Shown here piece by piece: positions 34,260-43,230 of a stretch of 64,000 bases of DNA. Each line of letters starts with the position of its first letter. Position 1 is the first letter of the stretch. The DNA lies in the NCBI GenBank assembly GCA_965246925.1, contig OZ251994.1, forward strand, positions 1,612,001 to 1,676,000, given 5' to 3'. The notes below the pieces were generated by a model. It was not told the DNA's origin and searched no databases. It saw only the letters and a program-made list of their open reading frames with translations. This DNA is from JANPPS01 sp965246925 (lineage in GTDB: Bacteria; Pseudomonadota; Alphaproteobacteria; Acetobacterales; Acetobacteraceae). A program made the translations under genes and the position numbers.

Positions 34260-35504
34260 TTGCCCATCGACAGCAGCAGCCCGTTTGGCCCCAACGAGAC
34301 GCGGGTCGTCCTACTCGAAGGAGTGAGCGACACGGCGGTGCGGCTGTTCCAGGCGGGTGGTTATCCGGTCCACGCTCGCTACGACACTGCACTGGAGGGC
34401 GCCGCGCTGATAGACGCCATCAGGGATGCGCACGTCGTCGGCATCCGCTCACGCACTCAGCTTTCGGCCGAGGTAATGGCGCAAATGGGCCCGTTGCTCG
34501 CCATCGGCTGCTTTTGCATCGGCACGGACCAGGTGGCGCTCGGCGCGGCCCGGGCGCGCGGCATTCCAGTGTTCAACGCCCCATTCAGCAACACTCGCAG
34601 CGTGGCGGAGCTGACGATGGGGGAGATCGTGATGCTGCTCCGCCGCATCACCGACCGCTCGGTCCAGGCGCATCGGGGCGAGTGGAACAAGTCCGCGTCC
34701 GGCAGCTTCGAGGTGCGCGGGAAAACGCTGGGAATCGTAGGCTATGGCAATATCGGCCTGCAGCTTGCGACCTTGGCCGAGCAGTTTGGCATGCGCGTGA
34801 TCTATTTCGACCGCACGGCCAAGCTCCGCCACGGCAATACCGAACCCGCGGCCTCGCTGCATGATTTGCTGGCGCGGGCGGATATCGTGAGCTTGCATGT
34901 GCCCGACCTGCCGGAGACGCGGGGCATGATCGGCGCGGCACAGCTCGCTTCCATGCGCGCAGGTAGCTATTTGATCAACAACAGCCGGGGCGGCGTCGTG
35001 GACATCCCGGCGCTTGCGGCGGCATTGCGCTCCGGCCATCTTGCAGGGGCGGCGGTGGATGTGTTCCCGTCCGAACCGCGCGCCGGAACCGAGGCGTTCA
35101 TATCACCCTTACAGGGTCTTGCGAACGTCATCTTGACTCCGCACATCGGCGGCTCAACCCAAGAAGCGCAGGAGCGGATCGGCGAGGAGGTCGCGGCCAA
35201 GATGCTCGACTGCCTGGCGCAGGGCACGACCACGGGCGCCGTCAACTTCCCCCAAGTGATTCAGGCCCGGGATCCCATGCTTGTCCGGTATCTACACGTC
35301 CACCGCAACGTGCCCGGCGTACTAGGCAAGCTGAACGCGGTATTTTCCTCCCGCGGGCTCAACGTCGGCGCACAGCAGCTACAGACCGATGGCGAGGTGG
35401 GCTATGTCATCGTGGACGCGACACCGTTCCAGGGGGGGCAGGGCGAGATCTTGCAGGATTTGATTGCGATCGAGGGCACGATCCGGGCGCGGGTGCTGTT
35501 CTAG
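34260..35504 (+). CDS. serA: SerA, D-3-phosphoglycerate dehydrogenase
   Basis: About 414 residues from a TTG start preceded by CGGAGAG. It catalyses the first step of serine synthesis. Seen: IGIRSRTQLSAEVM-like substrate block, NAD-binding VGYGNIGLQLA, LHVPDLPETRGMIG, LINNSRGGVVDIPAL, and catalytic His in LTPHIGGSTQEAQERIG. The C-terminal ACT domain (VPGVLGKLNAVFSSRGLNVG) makes this the E. coli-like short form, which is serine-inhibited. An ATG 54 bases upstream is possible but adds an unrelated leader. Confidence 0.92.
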   Translation: MPIDSSSPFGPNETRVVLLEGVSDTAVRLFQAGGYPVHARYDTALEGAALIDAIRDAHVVGIRSRTQLSAEVMAQMGPLLAIGCFCIGTDQVALGAARARGIPVFNAPFSNTRSVAELTMGEIVMLLRRITDRSVQAHRGEWNKSASGSFEVRGKTLGIVGYGNIGLQLATLAEQFGMRVIYFDRTAKLRHGNTEPAASLHDLLARADIVSLHVPDLPETRGMIGAAQLASMRAGSYLINNSRGGVVDIPALAAALRSGHLAGAAVDVFPSEPRAGTEAFISPLQGLANVILTPHIGGSTQEAQERIGEEVAAKMLDCLAQGTTTGAVNFPQVIQARDPMLVRYLHVHRNVPGVLGKLNAVFSSRGLNVGAQQLQTDGEVGYVIVDATPFQGGQGEILQDLIAIEGTIRARVLF

Positions 35505-35560
35505 CGGCTTTGACGATTGCTTAACATCTTTGCCCTACGGTGTAGGCCGGAGGCTGGTTG

Positions 35561-37570
35561 ATGCAGGGTTTGTCGGTCTGGGCCAGAAAGGCGGGCGTTA
35601 CGGAAAGAGGGCTGCCCTTCAATCCTAGGTTGGTCGTGCCGCTGATCTGCTTTGCGCTCATCGTGCTGAATGTCGTACATGATTGGCAGAGCCGGTCGGC
35701 CAGTCTACGCAGTGTGCAGGCCATGAACCGCAGCCTGGCGCACTCACTTGTTCGTCAGGCGGAGGATACGATCAGCTCGGCGGACTCGGTGCTGGTCGGG
35801 TTGGCCGCGCAAGTGGAGCGGGGGGGCCATACCCTCGACTTGAGTGATCAGCTGGGCCGGGAAATGGCGGCGCAGGTGGCGCAATCCGACTCGTTGGTGG
35901 ATCTATCGATCTATGACGCAGAAGGGAACTTGGTGCTGTCCTCGTCACCGTTTGCGCCGGGCATCAACCTGTTTGACCAGTCCTTCTTTCAACATCACCT
36001 CAGCAACACGGATTTGCACGCCTTCCTAGGGCCCCCGGTCACCAGCCAGTCCCGGACTAGTTGGAAGGTAACGGTGTCCCGCCGGCTCGAGTCGGAGGAA
36101 CACCGGTTCGTCGGCGTAGTAGCCGCCTCACTGAGTTCCGCCTATTTCGAGCAGCAATACCGGGCGCTGGGCCTTGGCGCCAATAGCGCGGTCACTGCGT
36201 TCCGGACTGACGGAACGCTGCTATTCCGTTATCCGGGAGACATAAGCTACCTGGGCCGTTCTTATGCCAAGGAGGCTATGTTCCGCCTCTGGTCGCCCAC
36301 CCGGCCCGCCGCGTTCCATCAATACTTCGCTCGCGCAGACGGGATCGAGCGTGTGGCTGCGTTCGACACCAGCCGGAAATATCCGGTCATCGTCAACGTC
36401 GCCGCCTCCATGCAGGATGCCTTGGCGGATTGGCGGCGTGAAACGCTTTGGGACATGGTAGAGTACGGGGTGCTGGGGTCCTTGGTGGTTTGGTTAGGCC
36501 GCCGTGTCGAGCGTCAGGCGCGGCGGCAGCGTGAGGCGGACCGTGCACGCGCTGAAAATGAATTGCATTTCCGGCTGTTGACAGAGATGTCGGGTGACAT
36601 GGTGACCCGGGTGGATGCAGACGGCATGCGCACCTATGTCTCTCCGGCCTCGGACCGTTTGCTGGGGTTTGGGGCTGACGAGCTCCTCAACACCCGTGCA
36701 CTGCAAGCCTCTAACGCGGCTGACGTGCCGGGGGTCGAGTCGTTCCTTACTGCTCTGCGGGAGGGTGCCGGATCGGATATGACGCTGGCCTACCGGGCGG
36801 CGCACCGCGACGGGCGGGAGATATGGGTCGAGGCTAATATACGTGTCACGCATGACCCTGAAACGGGCCGCACGAATGGTGCCGTCATGATCTCGCGCGA
36901 CATTACTGCCCGTAAGGCGCTCGAGGCCGGACTACAATCGTTGGCGGCGACCGACGCGCTCACGGGACTCGCCAACCGCCGCCGGCTCGACGAGGTGCTG
37001 CATAATGAGTGGCGCCGGGCAGCGCGGGAAGGGACCCCGCTCTCGCTCGCCCTGATGGATGTCGATCTGTTCAAAGCCTACAATGACCGCTACGGCCATC
37101 TGGCCGGCGATGAGTGTTTGCGCCAACTGGCGCAGACTCTGTCCCGGGTATTCCGCCGCCCAGGTGACTTGCTCGCCCGGTATGGGGGCGAGGAACTCGC
37201 GGCCGTGCTGCCTGCGACGGAGTCGGGCGGCGCCTGGGATGTGGCCGAAGCCGCCCGGGACGCGGTCGAACAGGCCGGCCTTGTGCATGAGGGAAATCCG
37301 GTACGCGGCACCGTGACCGTTAGCGTCGGGGTATCGACATCCTACCCGGTGCCCGAACAGGATGCTGCCGCTGGCGTGGAAAAGCTGCTGCGGACCGCAG
37401 ACATGGCGCTCTATGAGGCCAAGCACGCGGGGCGGAACCGGGTGGAATCGAACCAGTCGCTGAGCCCATCCGTGCTACACCGGCAGCGCGCGGAGCGGGA
37501 CGGCCCGCCCTGGGTCCCGATGTCCCGGCAGTGGGATGAACACGGAGCTACGACGGCCGATGACGGTTGA
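35561..37570 (+). CDS. Membrane diguanylate cyclase (Cache-PAS-GGDEF)
   Basis: 669 residues. An N-terminal membrane helix (VVPLICFALIVLNVV) is followed by a periplasmic Cache-like sensor (about 45-285, with DLSIYDAEGNLVLSSS) and a second membrane region near 300. A PAS domain follows (about 335-450, ending GAVMISRDITARKALEAGLQ), then GGDEF (about 455-625). The active-site motif is GGEEL (542-546) in place of GG(D/E)EF. The product-inhibition site R-P-G-D (533-536) is in place five residues before it. It probably makes cyclic di-GMP, though the Phe-to-Leu change should be tested. The ATG has CCGGAGG upstream. Confidence 0.9.
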   Translation: MQGLSVWARKAGVTERGLPFNPRLVVPLICFALIVLNVVHDWQSRSASLRSVQAMNRSLAHSLVRQAEDTISSADSVLVGLAAQVERGGHTLDLSDQLGREMAAQVAQSDSLVDLSIYDAEGNLVLSSSPFAPGINLFDQSFFQHHLSNTDLHAFLGPPVTSQSRTSWKVTVSRRLESEEHRFVGVVAASLSSAYFEQQYRALGLGANSAVTAFRTDGTLLFRYPGDISYLGRSYAKEAMFRLWSPTRPAAFHQYFARADGIERVAAFDTSRKYPVIVNVAASMQDALADWRRETLWDMVEYGVLGSLVVWLGRRVERQARRQREADRARAENELHFRLLTEMSGDMVTRVDADGMRTYVSPASDRLLGFGADELLNTRALQASNAADVPGVESFLTALREGAGSDMTLAYRAAHRDGREIWVEANIRVTHDPETGRTNGAVMISRDITARKALEAGLQSLAATDALTGLANRRRLDEVLHNEWRRAAREGTPLSLALMDVDLFKAYNDRYGHLAGDECLRQLAQTLSRVFRRPGDLLARYGGEELAAVLPATESGGAWDVAEAARDAVEQAGLVHEGNPVRGTVTVSVGVSTSYPVPEQDAAAGVEKLLRTADMALYEAKHAGRNRVESNQSLSPSVLHRQRAERDGPPWVPMSRQWDEHGATTADDG

Positions 37571-37769
37571 TGAAAACAGGGATAAGCCGGGCTTCAACGA
37601 TGGCTGGGCGGCGGCGCTGGCCACTGTGCGGGAGTGGCATCTGGCGCAGTCCAAGCAAGCACTGGCGCTGTCCCGCCGGTCGCGCTTCCCAAAGTCGCTC
37701 GAACGCGACGCCGAACTTCACGCTCACGCCGCGGAGATGGTGCTGACCCTGGATCCGTCAGACGTTTAG
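37560..37769 (+). CDS. Small protein of unknown function
   Basis: 69 residues from the chosen ATG, which overlaps the last codons of the diguanylate cyclase; an ATG 24 bases upstream is an alternative. It is helical and charged: FNDGWAAALATVREWHLAQSKQALALSRRSRFPKS followed by ELHAHAAEMVLTLDP. The close overlap suggests co-expression with the cyclase. No family recognised. Confidence 0.5.
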   Translation: MTVDENRDKPGFNDGWAAALATVREWHLAQSKQALALSRRSRFPKSLERDAELHAHAAEMVLTLDPSDV

Positions 37770-38102
37770 AAAGGAACACCGCTCCACGTCAGGACTGATG
37801 CGGAGTCGGGCCACATTCCCGTTCAGTCTGAGCCTCTTTGACAACCACACCAGCACGCTCTTGAACAAGTTCGGGGCTAATGAAAGAGCGTCCCACCGCG
37901 CTAGCGAACGTGGCCGCTGAGCGTTCATCCTAAGCTTGTCAAAGAACCACACCCGGCACGCCCTTCCACAAGCTCAGCGCTAACGGGAGGTGCGTCACCA
38001 CGGTAAGAGTACGGCCGCTCCCCGTTTGGCCTGAGCTCGTCGAACGATGATAAGACGGTGGCCGCGCGGATCGAGCCTGGCACGCTTCAGCCCTGGCCTG
38101 CT
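37770..38102. repeat. Intergenic region with REP-like repeats, no gene
   Basis: 333 bp without a credible gene. Two degenerate copies of one REP-type unit begin at about 37821 and 37923, 102 bp apart. They share GTTCA..CTGAGC/TAAGC..., AACCACACC.GCACGC and ACAAG.TC..GCTAA. A partial third copy (CCCGTTTGGCCTGAGCTCGTCGAA) begins at 38021. Each unit is itself an imperfect inverted repeat built on the CTTGTCGAA/TTCGACAAG type common in alphaproteobacterial intergenic DNA. Confidence 0.65.
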
Positions 38103-39515
38103 TTAGCGGCCTGAAACGATCCGGTCCACCAGTTGCTTCACGGTCGGGATGAAGCCGTTGGAGTAGAACGGGTCACTCGCGAAGCGGTACGCGTTATGGC
38201 CGCTGAACATCAGCTGATGCTCGATCGCTTCCTGCGTCTGGTCGTCCCGGCGCACGGATTGCAGCGTCTTCTGGATGCAGAAGCTGCGCGGATCCGCCTT
38301 CTTGCCATTGTCGTAGCTGGGCTCGTGCTGGCTCCAATTGCTGAAGCGGCACACGCTCAGGCAGCCCATGCAGTCGACCTGGTCCTTGACGATCGCGGCG
38401 GCGCGCTCGGGCGTGACGAAGATCAGCGTGGAGTCCGGGGTGCGCATCGCCTCGGTAAAGCCCTTGGCGATCCAGCCCTCGGCGGCGAACAAATCGTCAT
38501 GCGTGAGATAGACCGCGCGCTTCCTGGGGCCGATGCCCAACATGGCGGTGTGCTCGCCCACGGGCTCCAGGCTATAGGCGACCTGCCGCTCACCGCGCTC
38601 GCGCAGTTCCTGGATGAATCCGTTATTGACGGCGCTGCTGTAGAAGCCGGTGGGGCTGAACTTGTTCAGGAACACGTCGCCGGGTGAGAGGGTGAGCAGG
38701 CGGCGCTTCCAGGCATCGCTGATGGGGCTTTCCTCGGTCAGCAGAGGGCGGGTGCCGAACTGGAAGGCGATCGGGCCCAATTCCGGATTGTCGATCCAGT
38801 CCTGCCATTCCTCGAGCCACCAGACGCCGCCGGCCATGATGATCGGCACCTGGTCCAGGCCGAAGGTGCGCATGAGCTTACGTAGCGCCAGCACGCGGGG
38901 GAACGGGTCCTCCGGCTTGTCCGGATCCTCGCCGTTCGACAGGCCGTTATGCCCGCCGGCGAGCCAGGGATCCTCATACACGACGCCGCCCAGGAAGGCC
39001 GCGGCCTTGGAATAGGCGCGCTTCCACAACGCGTTGAATGCGCGGGACGAGCTGACGATCGGGTAGTAATGCACGCCGAACTTGGAGGCGATCTCCGACA
39101 GCCGGTAAGGCATGCCGGCGCCGCAGGTGATGCCGTGAATAAGGCCGCGCGCGCCCTCGAGCACGCCGGTCAGCACGCGTTCCGCCCCGCCCATCTCCCA
39201 CAATAGGTTGGCGTGGATGCGCCCGCGTCCGCCGGAGATATCGTAGGCGCGGCGGGCCTGGGCGATGCCGCCGTCGATGCCGTACTGCACCAACTCCTCA
39301 TGCCGCTCACGCCGGGTGCGGCCGTGATAAACCTGGTCGATCGGGTTGCCGGCTTCGTCATAGAAATCGGCGTTGACCGCGCTGAACGTCCCGGCGCCGC
39401 CGGCGGCGGCCCAATGGCCGGACGACACGCCGGTGCTGACGCCGATGCCCTTGCCGCCCTCGATCAGCGGTAGGACATCCACCCCGCCCATGCGTATCGC
39501 GTTCACGTCCTTCAT
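38103..39515 (-). CDS. Nitronate monooxygenase-like flavoprotein
   Basis: 470 residues, longer than common nitronate monooxygenases (about 320-380). An FMN-binding TIM-barrel pattern is seen in the middle: IHGITCGAGMPYRLSEIASK, YYPIVSSSRAFNAL, GGHNGLSNGEDP, VPIIMAGGVWW, GPIAFQFGTRPLLTEESP. The C-terminal third has DCMGCLSVC plus another Cys in RSFCIQK, which could bind a metal or Fe-S centre; this is unusual for the family. The ATG giving MKDVNAIRMGGV was chosen. Substrate unknown. It follows pnp on the same strand but is separated by a strong terminator. Confidence 0.78.
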   Translation of the reverse strand: MKDVNAIRMGGVDVLPLIEGGKGIGVSTGVSSGHWAAAGGAGTFSAVNADFYDEAGNPIDQVYHGRTRRERHEELVQYGIDGGIAQARRAYDISGGRGRIHANLLWEMGGAERVLTGVLEGARGLIHGITCGAGMPYRLSEIASKFGVHYYPIVSSSRAFNALWKRAYSKAAAFLGGVVYEDPWLAGGHNGLSNGEDPDKPEDPFPRVLALRKLMRTFGLDQVPIIMAGGVWWLEEWQDWIDNPELGPIAFQFGTRPLLTEESPISDAWKRRLLTLSPGDVFLNKFSPTGFYSSAVNNGFIQELRERGERQVAYSLEPVGEHTAMLGIGPRKRAVYLTHDDLFAAEGWIAKGFTEAMRTPDSTLIFVTPERAAAIVKDQVDCMGCLSVCRFSNWSQHEPSYDNGKKADPRSFCIQKTLQSVRRDDQTQEAIEHQLMFSGHNAYRFASDPFYSNGFIPTVKQLVDRIVSGR

Positions 39516-39541
39516 CGGATTTCCCTGAGCCCAGACACAGA

Positions 39542-39580
39542 TTGAGGGCCGGCCCAAGGAATTCCAGAGCCGGCCCTCAA
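39542..39580 (-). terminator. Terminator of the rimP-to-pnp operon
   Basis: A perfect 12-bp stem TTGAGGGCCGGC / GCCGGCCCTCAA with a 15-base loop that includes GGAATTCC. It begins 38 bp past the pnp stop and ends 26 bp before the next gene's ATG on the same strand. Confidence 0.82.
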
Positions 39581-39618
39581 GATTTGCGACAGAGTATTAC
39601 AGAAACGCCGCGCCGTGG

Positions 39619-41793
39619 CTACTCGGCTGCGTCGGCCGGGCGGCGCTCGCGGCCCTCATGGCCCTCGCGCCCGCCCTTGGAGCCCACCTGCTCGGTGATA
39701 TCGGCGCCCGTGGCCTGGTCCACCACCCGCATCGACAGCTTGACCTTGCCGCGGTCATCGAAGCCGATCACTTTCACCTTCACCGCGTCACCTTGCGCGA
39801 CCACATCCGTGGTCTTCTGCACCCGGCCCTGCTGCAACTCGCTGATGTGCACCAGGCCGTCCTTGGCGCCGAGGAAGTTCACGAACGCGCCGAACTCGGC
39901 GGTCTTGACCACCTTGCCGTTGTAGATCTTGCCGATCTCAGGCTCGGCCACGATGCCGTGGATCATGTCGATCGCCTTTTGGCTCGCCTCCTCGGTGGTG
40001 GCCGCGATCTTGATCGTGCCGTCATCCTCGATGTCGATCTTGGCGCCGCTCTCGGCCACGATCTCGCGGATGACCTTGCCGCCGGTGCCGATCACGTCGC
40101 GGATCTTGTCCTTCGGCACGGTAATGACGGTGATGCGCGGGGCGGTCGCGGCCACGTCGGACCGGGCACCCTGCAGCGCCTTGGCCATCTCACCCAGGAT
40201 GTGCAGCCGGCCGTCCTTGGCCTGCTCCAAGGCGATCTTCATAATGTCGGCCGTGATGGACGTGATCTTGATGTCCATCTGTAGGCTGGTGACGCCCTTT
40301 TCGGTGCCGGCCACCTTGAAGTCCATGTCGCCGAGGTGGTCCTCGTCGCCCAGGATGTCGGACAGCACGGCAAACCCGCGGTCTTCCTTGATCAGGCCCA
40401 TGGCGATGCCCGCCACCGGACGGATCAGCGGCACGCCGGCATCCATCAGGCTGAGGCTGGTGCCGCAGACGGTCGCCATGGACGAGCTGCCGTTGCTCTC
40501 GGTGATCTCGCTCACGACCCGCATGGTGTAGGGGAAAGCGTCCTTGGCCGGCAGGATCGGGCGGAGTGCCCGGTAGGCCAGCTTGCCATGACCGATCTCG
40601 CGCCGGCCGGGGGAGCCCATGCGGCCCGCCTCACCCACGCTGTACGGAGGGAAGTTGTAATGCAGCATGAAGTGCTCCCGCCGCTCACCCTCGAGCGCGT
40701 CGATCACCTGCTCGTCCTGACCGGTGCCGAGCGTGGCCACGCACAACGCCTGGGTCTCACCACGGGTGAACAGCGCCGAGCCATGCGCGCGGGGCAGGAT
40801 GCCGACCTCGGCGATGATCTGCCGCACGGTCTTGGTGTCACGGCCATCGATGCGCAGGCCGGTGTCGAGGATGGCGTTGCGGACGACGTCGGCCTCGAGG
40901 CTCTTGAACAGGCCCTTCGCCTTTTCGGCGTCATGCCCCTCTTCGCCAAGCGTCGCCATCGCGGCCTTCTTCGCGGCGCCGACCTTTTCCTGGCGGACCT
41001 GCTTCTGCCGCTCCTGATAGGCCTCCGTCAGCGAATGGCGCGCCAGCGCATCGACACGCTGCGTCAACGCCGCCAGCTCGGGTGCAGGCTCCGGCAGGGC
41101 CCAGGGCTCCTTCGCCGCGTGCTCGGCCAATTCGATGATCGCCTGGATCACCGGCTGGAACGCGGTGTGGCCGAACGTCACGGCACCGAGCATGACTTCC
41201 TCGGTCAGCTCATGCGCCTCGGACTCCACCATCAGCACGCCCTCGGTCGTGCCGGCCAGCACGAGGTCGAGCTGACTGCTCTTCAGCTGCTCCATCGTGG
41301 GGTTCAGGATATATTGGCCGTTCTCGTAGCCGACGCGGGCGGCCGCGACCGGGCCGAAGAACGGAATGCCGGACAGCGTCAGTGCCGCCGAGCAGCCGAC
41401 CAACGCCACGATATCCGGATCGTTCTCCATGTCATGGCTCAGCACGGTGGCCACGACCTGGACCTCGTTGCGGAAGCCCTGGGGGAACAAGGGACGCAGC
41501 GGACGGTCGATCAGCCGGCTGGTCAGCACCTCCTTCTCGGATGGGCGGCCCTCACGCTTGAAGAACCCACCGGGGATCCGTCCGGCGGCGAACGTCTTTT
41601 CCTGGTAATTGACGGTGAGCGGGAAGAAATCCTGCCCGGGCTTCGTGCTGCGCACGCCCACGGCGGTGCAGAGCACGATGGTGTCACCGAGCCGGGCCAG
41701 CACGGCGCCGTCGGCCTGGCGCGCGATCTTACCGGTCTCGAGCACCAGCTTGCGTCCGCCCCAATCAAGCTCTTTGCGGAAATAGTTGAACAT
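39619..41793 (-). CDS. pnp: Pnp, polyribonucleotide nucleotidyltransferase
   Basis: A 724-residue phosphorolytic 3'-5' exoribonuclease. Two RNase PH domains are seen (first: GDTIVLCTAVG, RLIDRPLRPLFPQGFRNEVQV; second: ALFTRGETQALCVATLG, HYNFPPYSVGEAGRMGSPGRREIGHG). The KH domain (VIGTGGKVIREIVAESGAKI) and C-terminal S1 domain (GKVVKTAEFGAFVNFLGAKDGLVHISEL) follow. The ATG giving MFNYFRKELDW was chosen; a longer in-frame form would read through the intergenic hairpin region. Last gene of the operon. Confidence 0.97.
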   Translation of the reverse strand: MFNYFRKELDWGGRKLVLETGKIARQADGAVLARLGDTIVLCTAVGVRSTKPGQDFFPLTVNYQEKTFAAGRIPGGFFKREGRPSEKEVLTSRLIDRPLRPLFPQGFRNEVQVVATVLSHDMENDPDIVALVGCSAALTLSGIPFFGPVAAARVGYENGQYILNPTMEQLKSSQLDLVLAGTTEGVLMVESEAHELTEEVMLGAVTFGHTAFQPVIQAIIELAEHAAKEPWALPEPAPELAALTQRVDALARHSLTEAYQERQKQVRQEKVGAAKKAAMATLGEEGHDAEKAKGLFKSLEADVVRNAILDTGLRIDGRDTKTVRQIIAEVGILPRAHGSALFTRGETQALCVATLGTGQDEQVIDALEGERREHFMLHYNFPPYSVGEAGRMGSPGRREIGHGKLAYRALRPILPAKDAFPYTMRVVSEITESNGSSSMATVCGTSLSLMDAGVPLIRPVAGIAMGLIKEDRGFAVLSDILGDEDHLGDMDFKVAGTEKGVTSLQMDIKITSITADIMKIALEQAKDGRLHILGEMAKALQGARSDVAATAPRITVITVPKDKIRDVIGTGGKVIREIVAESGAKIDIEDDGTIKIAATTEEASQKAIDMIHGIVAEPEIGKIYNGKVVKTAEFGAFVNFLGAKDGLVHISELQQGRVQKTTDVVAQGDAVKVKVIGFDDRGKVKLSMRVVDQATGADITEQVGSKGGREGHEGRERRPADAAE

Positions 41794-41889
41794 GGGTGTA
41801 CCCTTATACTGGGCCACGCTGGGTGCGGCGTCTCGAAGGACGGGGTGCATCACCCGGTCGTCAGAGATGTCGCGGGTCGTGGCCGTGAA

Positions 41890-41913
41890 CCGGGCGCCAC
41901 CATTGGCGCCCGG
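41890..41913 (-). terminator. rpsO-pnp intergenic hairpin
   Basis: A perfect 10-bp stem CCGGGCGCCA / TGGCGCCCGG with loop CCAT, starting 9 bp after the rpsO stop. The following bases (TTCACGG) give only a weak T-run. This is the place of the attenuating terminator and RNase III processing region known between rpsO and pnp in E. coli. Confidence 0.7.
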
Positions 41914-41922
41914 AATCTCGTG

Positions 41923-42192
41923 TTAGCGGCGCAAGCCCAAGCGGGTGATCAGCTTGGTATAGCGCTCGGAATCCTTGCGCTTCAGATAATCCAGCAGCCG
42001 GCGGCGGCGGCCGACCAGCATCAGCAGGCCGCGGCGGCTGTGGAAATCCTTGGCGTGGGTCTTGAGGTGTTCGGTGAGGTTGGTGATCCGCTCGCTGGCG
42101 AGCGCGACCTGCACCTCGGGGCTGCCGGTATCCTCGGCGCCCATGGCGTATTCAGACACGAGCGCCGTCCGGCGCTCCGCGGTAATCGACAT
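41923..42192 (-). CDS. rpsO: Ribosomal protein uS15 (S15)
   Basis: 89 residues, the usual length. It binds 16S rRNA early in 30S assembly. Seen: TGSPEVQVALASERITNLTEHLKTHAKDFHSRRGLL and RRRLLDYLKRKDSERYTKLI. Between truB and pnp, as in most bacteria. Confidence 0.97.
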   Translation of the reverse strand: MSITAERRTALVSEYAMGAEDTGSPEVQVALASERITNLTEHLKTHAKDFHSRRGLLMLVGRRRRLLDYLKRKDSERYTKLITRLGLRR

Positions 42193-42213
42193 CGTGTTCT
42201 CCGGAGTAAGGGG

Positions 42214-43140
42214 TTAGAGCAAGCGCTCCGGCTTAAGCCAGCCGTCAGACAGCCGGCACAGGCCGATCACGCGCTCCCCCGCCATGGCACGCGCCAACCC
42301 GTTATTCGGATCGGCGGTCTGTGGAATGCGGCCCATCAGGTCCACCAGGTTGATCGCCTGGCCTTGCTGAAGGGACAAGACCTCTGCCGCAGTCAGGGCC
42401 AGCGCCGGGATGTCGGCCAGCGCGGTCGTGACCGGAAGCAAGAGGTCCGGGGAAGCGGGGGGGTTGTCCGCCTCACGCACGCATTTGTCCAGCGAAATCG
42501 CTTGCGCCTCCAGAAATGGCCCGACGCGCAGGCGCCGCAGCGCCGCCACGTGCCCCAGCGTGCCAACCGCGGCGGCCAGGTCCCGGGCGAGGCTCCGCAT
42601 ATAGACGCCCTTGCCGGACTGCACCTCGAACACCGCGGTATCGTCGTCGGTCCGTTCGATGAGCGCGAACCGGTCGACCCGCGCCGGGCGCGGCTCCAGC
42701 ACGGGGGCGCGGCCTTCGCGGGCCATGTCATAGGCCCGCTCGCCGGCGATCTTGATGGCGGAATAGGCGGGGGGGACCTGCATGATGTCGCCGATGAACT
42801 GCGGCAGCGCGTCATGAATCTGCCGGTCCGTGGGCCGGTTGGGTGACTGGCCGATGCTGGCCCCATCCCGGTCATCCGTGTCCCGGGCGTCCCCGAAGGT
42901 CAGCGTGAACCGGTAGAGCTTGGTCCCGTCCATCACGTAAGGCACCGTCTTGGTAGCATGCCCGAATGCGATCGGCAGCACGCCGGTGGCCAGCGGATCC
43001 AGCGTGCCGCCATGCCCGGCCTTCTGCGCATCGAACCCGCGGCGGACGCGGTTCACCACGTCGGTGCTGGTCATCCCCGGCGGCTTATCGACGATCAGCC
43101 AGCCATTCAGCGCGCGGCCGGGCTTCTTGCGGGGTTTCAT
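42214..43140 (-). CDS. truB: TruB, tRNA pseudouridine-55 synthase
   Basis: 308 residues. It isomerises U55 in the T-loop of tRNAs. Seen: GWLIVDKPPGMTSTDVVNRVRR, catalytic Asp in GGTLDPLATGVLPIAFG, QVPPAYSAIKIAGERAYDMAREG, and GVYMRSLARDLA. The ATG giving MKPRKKPGRALNGW was chosen. An upstream in-frame start would translate through the paired palindromic repeats, adding a repeat-derived leader (LPLPLAGEGRGEGG). Confidence 0.95.
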   Translation of the reverse strand: MKPRKKPGRALNGWLIVDKPPGMTSTDVVNRVRRGFDAQKAGHGGTLDPLATGVLPIAFGHATKTVPYVMDGTKLYRFTLTFGDARDTDDRDGASIGQSPNRPTDRQIHDALPQFIGDIMQVPPAYSAIKIAGERAYDMAREGRAPVLEPRPARVDRFALIERTDDDTAVFEVQSGKGVYMRSLARDLAAAVGTLGHVAALRRLRVGPFLEAQAISLDKCVREADNPPASPDLLLPVTTALADIPALALTAAEVLSLQQGQAINLVDLMGRIPQTADPNNGLARAMAGERVIGLCRLSDGWLKPERLL

Positions 43141-43144
43141 GTCT

Positions 43145-43188
43145 CTTCCCCCTCTCCCGCTGGCGGGAGAGGGCTGGGGTGAGGGTGG
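43145..43188 (+). repeat. Palindromic repeat, copy B1 (rbfA-truB gap)
   Basis: Core palindrome CCCTCTCCCGC-TG-GCGGGAGAGGG flanked by CTTCC and by CTGGGGTGAGGGTGG. It is inverted relative to copy B2, 42 bp away. Together they can fold into a stem of over 40 bp in the rbfA-truB message. Confidence 0.85.
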
Positions 43189-43230
43189 AAGCGACAAGCA
43201 CCAAAGTCGGCCCGGGTCGGCGCCGGGCAT

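Noticed and set aside
37770..38102. Possible small RNA or CRISPR-like array
   Set aside because: The repeats are degenerate, palindromic and not regularly spaced with unique spacers; they fit REP elements.
40336..42846. An 836-codon open frame on the plus strand opposite pnp, rpsO and truB
   Set aside because: It spans three confirmed genes antisense and has the low-information composition of a high-GC shadow frame.
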